A stretch of DNA of 12,160 nt. It comes from JAHEJB01 sp041748175. Its GTDB lineage: Bacteria > Bacteroidota > Rhodothermia > Rhodothermales > Rubricoccaceae. Positions 1-5,952 of the stretch are shown piece by piece (within the stretch, counting starts at the first letter, position 1; each line of letters opens with the position of its first letter). The stretch covers positions 1-12,160 of the forward strand of contig JBGTDU010000146.1 of the NCBI GenBank assembly GCA_041748175.1, written 5' to 3'. The translations under genes and the position numbers were made by a program. The notes below the pieces were generated by a model. The model was not told where the DNA came from, did no database searches, and was given only the letters and a program-made list of their open reading frames with translations.

Positions 1-1016
1 TTCACGCGTGGATGACGCTCAGTCAGTTGCGTCCGCATCTCCACACCCTGCCTGAACGACCTGATCTGATTCCCTACCGAATGAGCTACTACGAGGAGGG
101 CTGGGGATTTTGCCTGGCTCAGAGAACCCTGGACAAACTCACCGCGGAAGTAGGCACGAACGAGGAATTGAAAGTCCACATTGATAGCAGCCTTTATGAC
201 GGCTCTTTGACGTACGGCGAGTGTGTCATTCCCGGCGAGACGGAGGATGAGATCCTCTTCTCGGCTCATGCCTGCCACCCGAGGCTCGCGAACGATAACG
301 CTTCCTCGCTGGCGGTGGCGACGACCCTCGCTCGGCATCTCCAGACGCGGACGAACCGCCGATACACCTATCGCTTTCTCTTCGCGCCGGGAACGATCGG
401 AGCCGTCTCCTGGCTGGCGAGGAATCGCCGGACGTTGCATCGAATCAAGCATGGCCTCGTGTTGGCGAACCTGGGCGACGCAGGCAATTTCACGTACAAG
501 ATGACGCGCCGAGGCACACTTGGGGCTCCGCTTACCGTCGACCGCGCGGTTTCGATGGCCATGTGGGAGACCGACCTTGATGTCCGACCGTTTGAGCCAT
601 CGGGTTACGACGAACGTCAGTTCTGCAGCCCCGGGTTCGACCTGCCTGTCGGTCGGCTTACGCGCACGCCCCACAACGAATACCCCGAGTACCACACGTC
701 GGGAGACAACCTCGACCTCGTTCAGCCAAAGGCTCTGGCGGATTCGTTGGACGCCCTCATTCGCTTCGTGGACATCCTGGAAGGCGATGCCGTCTATCAG
801 AACACGCAACCATACGGCGAGCCCATGCTAGGGCGGCGCGGTCTCATCCATTCAACGGATACAGGTGAGGCCAAACAGGCTTTGCTCTGGGTGCTCAACC
901 TTTCGGACGGCGAGCATAGCCTGCTCTCGATAGCAGAGCGCTGCGGGCTTCCGTTTGACACCGTTCGAATAGCAGCCGACCGCTTGCTTACGGAACATTT
1001 GTTGGAGGCAAACTGA
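1..1016 (+). CDS. DUF2172/DUF4910 aminopeptidase-like protein, 5' partial
   Basis: The frame is open to the left edge (first whole codon at 3), so the ATG at 12 is an internal methionine: full family members are about 430 aa, and the residues around it (TLSQLRPHLHTLP) match the family's middle. Numbering from that Met, the M28-peptidase-like core includes GETEDE (75-80), CHPRLANDN (88-96), PGTIG (126-130), GYDERQFCSPG (198-208) and EYHTSGDN (226-233). The His and Asp residues of these motifs are the likely metal ligands. A winged-helix domain (HTH_47 type) occupies about 285-334. The family is zinc-aminopeptidase-like in fold, has no settled substrate, and is typically found in capsule/O-antigen clusters. 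Hydrolysis of an amide or N-acyl group on a glycan intermediate is inference. It stops 3 bp before the aminotransferase gene, so the two are probably co-translated. Confidence 0.9.
   Translation, partial: HAWMTLSQLRPHLHTLPERPDLIPYRMSYYEEGWGFCLAQRTLDKLTAEVGTNEELKVHIDSSLYDGSLTYGECVIPGETEDEILFSAHACHPRLANDNASSLAVATTLARHLQTRTNRRYTYRFLFAPGTIGAVSWLARNRRTLHRIKHGLVLANLGDAGNFTYKMTRRGTLGAPLTVDRAVSMAMWETDLDVRPFEPSGYDERQFCSPGFDLPVGRLTRTPHNEYPEYHTSGDNLDLVQPKALADSLDALIRFVDILEGDAVYQNTQPYGEPMLGRRGLIHSTDTGEAKQALLWVLNLSDGEHSLLSIAERCGLPFDTVRIAADRLLTEHLLEAN
1004..1008 (+). promoter_or_regulatory. Shine-Dalgarno site of the aminotransferase gene
   Basis: GGAGG lies inside the last codons of the upstream gene, 11 bases before the ATG at 1020. 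It is the strongest ribosome-binding sequence in the window and supports that start. Most other starts here lack a recognisable Shine-Dalgarno. Confidence 0.5.
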
Positions 1017-1019
1017 ATT

Positions 1020-2414
1020 ATGCTTACCGACACCGCGACTACTTTGCGCTTGCCGCTCTCAGAAAGGGCTGTGCCTTCCAAGGCACCGCATGGCCAACCC
1101 GAACATCCCGTCTATGCGGGCTCGGTGGACCACCAGCAAAAGGCGCACGAGGTCATTCCAGGTGGGGCTCACACCTATGCGAAAGGCGACGACCAGATGC
1201 CGGAGTTCGCTCCGTTGGTCATTGAAAGGGGAGAGGGCTGTCGCGTTTGGGACATCGATGGCAACGCGTTCATCGAGTACGGGATGGGCCTCCGATCGGT
1301 GACGCTCGGCCATGCAGATCCTCGAGTAACCGCCGCCGCAGTTCGGGCGATGGACGGCGGGACAAACTTTACACGCCCCGCCGCGATTGAGTTGAAAGCT
1401 GCCGAGACCTTCCTGGGAATCATCGAAGGCGCGGACATGGTCAAGTTTTGCAAGGATGGTTCGGATGCGACGACCGCGGCCGTAAAGATCGCGCGAGCAG
1501 CGACGGGGCGCGACAAGGTCGCAGTTTGTGCGTCGCATCCGTTCCTTTCGCAGGATGACTGGTTCATCGGCACAACGCAAATGGATGCGGGAATTCCGAG
1601 GGCGACGAAAAATCTGACCGTACGTTTTCCGTATGGCGACGCCACCGCTCTCGAAGCCGTCTTCGCACTTCATCCGGATGAAATCGCGTGCGTCGTCATG
1701 GAGCCGGCCCGCGGTGGAGAAGACGCCACGTCGTATCTCCTCGACGTCCAGCGAATCTGCCGGGAGCACCGCACGGTCCTCGCCTTCGACGAGATGATAA
1801 CGGGTTTTCGTTGGCACCTTCGGGGGGCGCAGCATCTCTACGGCGTTGTGCCCGATCTCTCCATTTTTGGGAAGGGGCTCGCCAACGGCTTCTCCGTTTC
1901 AGCGTTGGCGGGAGGAAGAGGTCTCATGGAACTTGGTGGCCTGAGGAGTGAGGAAGAGCGCGTATTTCTCCTGTCCGGGACGCATGGCGCGGAAACGCAC
2001 GGCCTCGCCGCGGCCATCGAAACCATGCAGATCTACATGGACGAAGACATCGTGGGCACCCTTTACCGGCAGGGTGCGCGTCTTCGGATCGGCGTCAATC
2101 AGCATATCAACCGTTTGGCGTTGAGCGAGCACGTTGCCGTACTTGGCCGGGATTGCAATCTTGTCTTCGCCACTAACGACGCGACCGGGCAGCCTTCGCA
2201 GCCCTTCCGGACCCTGCTCTTGCAGGAGCTCATCTACCGGGGCATCCTCGCGCCTTCGTTTGTCGTCTCAGCCGCGCACGACAACGCCGCGATCGACCAA
2301 ACTATTGAAGCCGTCGGTGAGGCCCTCGAAATCTACCGTCAGGCGCTGGATTCCGGCATCGAGCGGTTTCTCCACGGTCGGCCCGTCAAGCCCGTATTTC
2401 GTCGTTATGCGTAG
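1020..2414 (+). CDS. glutamate-1-semialdehyde aminomutase-like class III aminotransferase
   Basis: This is a 464-aa PLP-dependent fold-type I enzyme. Visible landmarks are VIPGGAHTYAKGDDQ (45-59), GLRSVTLGHAD (90-100), the phosphate-binding GSDATTAA (147-154), FDEMITGFRW (256-265, Asp257 expected to contact the PLP ring nitrogen), the Schiff-base lysine in FGKGLANG (Lys285) and a threonine-rich LLSGTHGAETH stretch (317-327). The C-terminal GRPVKPVFRRY is characteristic of a HemL-like subgroup found in polysaccharide loci and not of true HemL from tetrapyrrole synthesis. The first ~38 residues are a poorly conserved extension; the ATG at 1020 is backed by a GGAGG. The likely role is amino transfer or amino migration on a small keto/aldehyde precursor destined for the glycan; the substrate is unknown. 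It is not likely to be the cell's hemL, given the tight coupling to capsule genes. Confidence 0.9.
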   Translation: MLTDTATTLRLPLSERAVPSKAPHGQPEHPVYAGSVDHQQKAHEVIPGGAHTYAKGDDQMPEFAPLVIERGEGCRVWDIDGNAFIEYGMGLRSVTLGHADPRVTAAAVRAMDGGTNFTRPAAIELKAAETFLGIIEGADMVKFCKDGSDATTAAVKIARAATGRDKVAVCASHPFLSQDDWFIGTTQMDAGIPRATKNLTVRFPYGDATALEAVFALHPDEIACVVMEPARGGEDATSYLLDVQRICREHRTVLAFDEMITGFRWHLRGAQHLYGVVPDLSIFGKGLANGFSVSALAGGRGLMELGGLRSEEERVFLLSGTHGAETHGLAAAIETMQIYMDEDIVGTLYRQGARLRIGVNQHINRLALSEHVAVLGRDCNLVFATNDATGQPSQPFRTLLLQELIYRGILAPSFVVSAAHDNAAIDQTIEAVGEALEIYRQALDSGIERFLHGRPVKPVFRRYA

Positions 2415-2475
2415 AGCCCGACCTTCGTGCGGGGCTATCTCAGCTCCAATTCAACGCTAAACTCGCCCGCCAATC
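2415..2475 (+). other. intergenic leader before the nucleotidyltransferase gene
   Basis: This 61-base gap is one of only two clear gaps in the operon. It starts with a weak hairpin (AGCCC at 2415-2419 with GGGCT at 2432-2436, no T-run) and ends in CGCCCGCCAA (2464-2473), two bases before the ATG. The same ten bases recur at 5841-5850 in the operon's other large gap. No Shine-Dalgarno is visible. Confidence 0.3.
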
Positions 2476-3306
2476 ATGAAAGTCGTTCTGTTCTGTGGTG
2501 GAGAGGGCACGCGGATCCGCGATCATTCGGGTTCGATTCCCAAGCCGATGGTGACCATTGGTTACCGGCCCATCTTGTGGCATGTCATGAAGTACTACGC
2601 GCATTATGGCCACAAGGAGTTCATCCTGTGCCTTGGCCACGGATCCAATTACATCAAGGATTACTTTGTCAATTACAATGAGACGGTCACGAACGATTTT
2701 GTTATTTCGAACGGGAGCCAGGTGGATCTCCTGACGTCCGATATTCAGGATTGGAGGATCACCTTTGTTGAAACGGGGAATGCGGCGACGGTGGGTGAGC
2801 GCCTCATGGCCGTACGGCCCCACCTCGCAAACGATGAGGTTTTTCTTGCCAACTACGCCGATGGCGTTTCGGATGCACCGCTCGATGACATGATCCGCTT
2901 TCGCGAACTGGAAGACAAGGCCGTCGTCTTTGTGAGTGTCGCGCCGAATTACACGAGCCACGTGATCCAAACCGCAGCGGACGGAACAGTGACGGCCGTC
3001 AAGCACGTAACCGAAATGGGACTGCGTATAAACGGCGGCTTCTTTGTGATGAGTAGCCGCGTGTTTGATTACATCCGTGTCGGCGAGGATTTGCTCAACG
3101 AACCTTTCCAACGCATGGTCGCTGCCGGTGACGTTTCCGCCTTTGCGCACGACGGATTCTGGGCCTGCATGGACACGTTCAAAGAGAAGCGATTGCTGGA
3201 GGACATCCAAAAGCTGGGCGGAGCGCCGTGGGAGGTCTGGAATAGCGCGCCAAGCGGTGGCGATGGCGTCGCGACCACAGGGCCGCAGATCGCCCCAACA
3301 TTCTGA
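2476..3306 (+). CDS. RfbF-like sugar-phosphate nucleotidyltransferase (glucose-1-phosphate cytidylyltransferase family)
   Basis: This 276-aa cytoplasmic protein has an N-terminal nucleotide-binding loop GGEGTRIRDHSGSIPKPM (8-25), the RfbF-type RPILWHVMKYY (31-41), an ETGNAATVGERL segment (99-110), the metal-site region NYADGVSD (126-133), INGGFF (185-190) and GFWACMDTFKEK (227-238). Overall it follows glucose-1-phosphate cytidylyltransferase (RfbF), which makes CDP-glucose. Two differences stand out: the usual YGDG is YADG, and the FQEKP segment before INGGFF is replaced by KHVTEMG with no Glu-Lys-Pro. I therefore trust the nucleotidyltransferase call but not the substrate. Its stop overlaps the next gene's start by one base (TGATG), implying translational coupling to the deacetylase. 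The last ~18 residues are an unconserved, Gly-rich tail. Confidence 0.88.
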   Translation: MKVVLFCGGEGTRIRDHSGSIPKPMVTIGYRPILWHVMKYYAHYGHKEFILCLGHGSNYIKDYFVNYNETVTNDFVISNGSQVDLLTSDIQDWRITFVETGNAATVGERLMAVRPHLANDEVFLANYADGVSDAPLDDMIRFRELEDKAVVFVSVAPNYTSHVIQTAADGTVTAVKHVTEMGLRINGGFFVMSSRVFDYIRVGEDLLNEPFQRMVAAGDVSAFAHDGFWACMDTFKEKRLLEDIQKLGGAPWEVWNSAPSGGDGVATTGPQIAPTF

Positions 3307-3965
3307 TGCTGGGGATATCCCAAACACTCGGAATGACAACGGACACGCCGTTGCGTGTGCTCGCGCTGGGTGCCCACGCCGATGATATTGAGATAGGTTG
3401 CGGCGGAACGATTCTGCGGCTGATTGCCGAGCGGGCGCATTTGGAAATGCACTGGTCTATTCTTTCTGGCGGCGGGACGGAACGGGAGGCGGAAGCGCGA
3501 GCATCGGCGAAAGCATTCCTCGCTGGCACAACAAACGCAAACGTCTCAGTAGCAGCATTCCGCGACGGGCACTTTCCCTTCACAGGTTCGATGATCAAGC
3601 AACACTTCGAGGATAGCTTTACGTCGATTGATCCACATCTTGTGCTTACGCATTCCCGCGATGACCGCCATCAGGACCACCGGCTTGTCTCGGATCTCAC
3701 GTGGAATACGTTCCGAGGAGCCGCCGCGATTGCCGAGTACGAGATCCCCAAATGGGACGGCGATCCTGGCCACCCGAACGCGTACGTTCAACTCGCTGCA
3801 TCCACGGTGGAAAAGAAAGTGGCGTTGCTCCTGGAGCATTTTGCAAGCCAGCAAGAGAAGCCGTGGTACGATGAAGAAACCTTTCGTGGTCTCCTCCGCC
3901 TTCGCGGCATAGAATCGTCATGCCGGTACGCCGAGGCCTTTACGTGCCGAAAACTCGTTTGGTGA
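3306..3965 (+). CDS. PIG-L/LmbE family deacetylase
   Basis: This 219-aa protein belongs to the zinc-dependent N-deacetylase family of GlcNAc-PI deacetylase, MshB and LmbE. The Rossmann-like N-terminus carries GAHADDIEIGCGG (22-34), in which His24 and Asp27 are the expected zinc ligands and Asp26 the expected base. The third ligand is expected in THSRDDRHQDHR (115-126), probably His125. EYEIPKWDGD (144-153) and the C-terminal YAEAFTCRK (208-216) match LmbE-like proteins of capsule clusters. Family reactions remove an N-acetyl group from an amino sugar, fitting a role in this cluster; the exact substrate is not readable. The ATG at 3306 overlaps the previous stop (TGATG). An internal ATG at 3333 (Met10) would also leave the whole domain intact and may be the real start; neither has a good Shine-Dalgarno. 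Confidence 0.9.
   Translation: MLGISQTLGMTTDTPLRVLALGAHADDIEIGCGGTILRLIAERAHLEMHWSILSGGGTEREAEARASAKAFLAGTTNANVSVAAFRDGHFPFTGSMIKQHFEDSFTSIDPHLVLTHSRDDRHQDHRLVSDLTWNTFRGAAAIAEYEIPKWDGDPGHPNAYVQLAASTVEKKVALLLEHFASQQEKPWYDEETFRGLLRLRGIESSCRYAEAFTCRKLVW
3933..3936 (+). promoter_or_regulatory. possible Shine-Dalgarno favouring the GTG start at 3944
   Basis: GAGG sits seven bases before an in-frame GTG at 3944, a normal spacing. The competing ATG at 3920 has no such sequence. A third in-frame GTG at 3962 overlaps the deacetylase stop (GTGA) and would give a very short n-region beginning MRIAIL. Confidence 0.3.
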
Positions 3966-5833
3966 GGATCGCGATTCTATTTGGCGGATTCGCGCTGCTG
4001 ATTTCGGGGTGCAAGGCGCAGGGTACGGATGGTGGGATAACCAGCACTGCGGAAACGTGGGGGGATTGGCTTTCCCGGGACGAAGTGACTTCGGAAGCGG
4101 TGTGCGAAACAGGCTATTGGCCAGACGAAGGCGGACGATGCGCTCCCGCTGAAGATGTCTTTACCTCGGCCGGTGGGCAAACCTATTGGGTTGATCAACA
4201 GAGCAGTTTGGCAGACGACCAGAATCCAGGCACGCGGGACCGGCCATGGCGGACCATCAATCGCGCGTCAACGCTCCTTCGGCCCGGCGACGCAGTCATC
4301 ATCCGGGCGGGCATCTACCATGAATCCATCACCCCACGTACTGGCGGTAGTGGGCCAGATCGCCGGATTACATACGCCGCCTATCCCGGCGAGGAGGTCA
4401 TCGTTTCCGGTGCCGACATCACGCAGCCCGAAAGCTGGACGCGAGAAGGGAACGCGTGGCGCCGTTTGTGGGATGGCCCCGAATTGCCAATGTACAGCGA
4501 TGAGGGCGACCCCGTGATGCGCCGGGAAATGCTCGTAGCGAATGGGGAGGTGTTGCGACCCGTGTTCAGGCGTGAGGATGTGGAGCCCGGAACGTTTTTT
4601 ATCGAAGGCTCCGATGTCGCTCAGGTCGCCATTGTCGCACGGTTTCGAAACGACGTGCGCCCAGGCGAGGTCGGCCCGATTGAGGTAGCCCAACGCACCT
4701 TTCTCTTTCAGCCGCTGGGAGAGAACCCATACCCCGAATGTGGAGGTGCCGATACCCCCGGATGGCTCCACGTTGCCGGTATCACATTTCGGCATGCTGC
4801 CAACCGCGCGCAGTGGGGAGCGTTCTGTGGGGGGCGTGAAGGCGGATTGGTAGAACGCGTAACCGTAGAGTGGACGAATGGCGCGGGCATCGACGGCTCA
4901 GGGCGTGACCACGTATTTCGCAACGTCGCTGCCAATTACAACGGCCAGATCGGCTTCGTGGCGTCGTGCGAAGGGTGCCTGTTCGAAGACTCCGAAACCA
5001 TCGGCAACAACTGGAAGGGGTACGACCCGTTCTGGGAGGCCGGTGGCGGAAAATGGAGCGACACCCGTCAGTCCATCATTCGACGTCACTTCGCGGCCGA
5101 CAACGGTGGCCCCGGAATCTGGCTGGACGGCAGCAATGTTTCCAACACGATCGAATCGAGCGTGGCGGTGCGCAACGAAGTCGCAGGCATCATGCTGGAG
5201 TTGGAAACAACGCAAACGCTTGTTCAGCACAATTACGTGGCGGAGACGCGTTGGCGTGGCTACAGCGGCAGCGGGGTTCTATCCCAGGCTGCGTCGCGCA
5301 ATGCGTTCAGCCACAACACCGTCATTCGCAACGAAGGGAATGGCATCTGGCTCCGCCTCGACCCGGATCGGCGGGCCGAGGACGGTTTCAACCTCCTTCA
5401 TAACAACGTTGTCGTTGCCAACGCCTGGACAACGTCCGAGGAGGCCCGCGAGATCACCGTCGAAGGAACCACACTTGAACACAGCCGGACCAATCGGTTT
5501 GACGGCAACGTGTACGGGCGGCACGCGATCAACGACCTTCGCACATCTACCTTCTTCTTTATGCCGGACCCTGCCTCGGATGCTGATTTCCGGAGTGGAG
5601 ACCTCGCTGGCTGGCAACGGCTCACGGGTAGCGACGACAGCGCGCGCATTCTCGACCCAGGCGAGGTTTCGAGAGACCCAGCCGACCTGCCGTTCTCGTT
5701 GCCTGGCAACGCCGCGCTTTTGCCCGAATTGCTTCGTGGGTTCGGCGCGAAATCTGGGGCCATCATGCCGTTCGGCCTCCCTGGCGCGAATCGCGAATTC
5801 CTCCCCGCCCGTCTCAATTTGAACGACAACTGA
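3944..5833 (+). CDS. secreted lipoprotein with right-handed parallel beta-helix (DUF1565/PbH1-like)
   Basis: The protein starts with basic residues, a hydrophobic stretch AILFGGFALLISG and a lipobox cysteine (LISGC), so it should be a lipoprotein. After a short linker with two cysteines comes an NPGTRDRPWRTINRA/PGDAVIIRAGIYHE segment, the DUF1565-like entry cap of many beta-helix proteins. Then come repeated PbH1-like rungs with Asn-rich turns (for example NNWKGYDPFWEAGGGKW, NGGPGIWLDGSN, NEGNGIWLRL, LLHNNVVVAN). The fold is that of polysaccharide lyases, C5-epimerases and glycoside-binding proteins. Enzymatic action on the glycan made by this cluster is inference; no catalytic residues can be assigned by eye. 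About 629 aa from the GTG at 3944, chosen for its GAGG and compact signal peptide. Starts at ATG 3920 (637 aa) or GTG 3962 are alternatives. It overlaps the deacetylase 3' end in another frame. Confidence 0.85.
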   Translation: MPKTRLVRIAILFGGFALLISGCKAQGTDGGITSTAETWGDWLSRDEVTSEAVCETGYWPDEGGRCAPAEDVFTSAGGQTYWVDQQSSLADDQNPGTRDRPWRTINRASTLLRPGDAVIIRAGIYHESITPRTGGSGPDRRITYAAYPGEEVIVSGADITQPESWTREGNAWRRLWDGPELPMYSDEGDPVMRREMLVANGEVLRPVFRREDVEPGTFFIEGSDVAQVAIVARFRNDVRPGEVGPIEVAQRTFLFQPLGENPYPECGGADTPGWLHVAGITFRHAANRAQWGAFCGGREGGLVERVTVEWTNGAGIDGSGRDHVFRNVAANYNGQIGFVASCEGCLFEDSETIGNNWKGYDPFWEAGGGKWSDTRQSIIRRHFAADNGGPGIWLDGSNVSNTIESSVAVRNEVAGIMLELETTQTLVQHNYVAETRWRGYSGSGVLSQAASRNAFSHNTVIRNEGNGIWLRLDPDRRAEDGFNLLHNNVVVANAWTTSEEAREITVEGTTLEHSRTNRFDGNVYGRHAINDLRTSTFFFMPDPASDADFRSGDLAGWQRLTGSDDSARILDPGEVSRDPADLPFSLPGNAALLPELLRGFGAKSGAIMPFGLPGANREFLPARLNLNDN

Positions 5834-5952
5834 CGCTTACCGCCCGCCAACGGGTGACTCGGAACATCGGCATTCCGTTTGGACCGCACAAACAATGCGA
5901 TGCCTCGCAGGCATGGTCTCGGCTAAGTTTGGGAAGGCACTTCTCTACTCCG
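5834..5952 (+). other. structured intergenic leader before the WbaP-like gene
   Basis: This 119-base gap contains three potential hairpins in series. They are CCCG/CGGG (5843-5846 with 5851-5854), GCATT-cc-GTTTG with CAAAC-AATGC (5870-5881 with 5889-5898, loop of 7), and a perfect ATGCCT-CGC-AGGCAT (5900-5914). The start carries CGCCCGCCAA (5841-5850), shared with the leader at 2464-2473. The frame could be read through from a GTG at 5854, but its codons (AGG, CTA, AGT, GGA) look non-coding, so I treat it as leader. Confidence 0.45.
5924..5931 (+). promoter_or_regulatory. possible Bacteroidota-type -7 promoter element
   Basis: TAAGTTTG matches the TAnnTTTG -7 consensus of Bacteroidota promoters exactly and lies 21 bases before the ATG at 5953. 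I see no TTG at the expected -33 distance, so it is a half-match. If real, it gives the phosphoglycosyltransferase its own promoter with a leader of only about 15 bases, and supports the 5953 start. Confidence 0.35.

Noticed and set aside
12..14. ATG at 12 as the true start of the DUF4910 gene
   Set aside because: Residues around it match the middle of the family, and the frame is open to the window edge with family-like residues before it, so the real start lies outside.
1059..1835. Leftward open frame of 258 codons opposite the aminotransferase gene
   Set aside because: Antisense shadow of a gene with clear PLP motifs; Arg-rich translation without a domain.
2440..3339. Leftward open frame of 299 codons opposite the nucleotidyltransferase gene
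   Set aside because: The rightward frame carries all the family motifs; the antisense translation shows no domain and mirrors the sense codons.
4878..5822. Rightward 314-codon frame overlapping the beta-helix gene
   Set aside because: It is a +2 frame shadow, very rich in Arg, Ser, Thr and Pro, typical of out-of-frame GC-rich sequence. The beta-helix frame explains the region.
5854..5952. GTG start at 5854 for the WbaP-like gene
   Set aside because: The added 33 residues do not resemble the family, use codons unlike the rest of the gene, and cover the hairpins and the -7-like box. The ATG at 5953 gives the usual N-terminus. I keep it as a minor possibility because the shared ten-base element sits just before this GTG.
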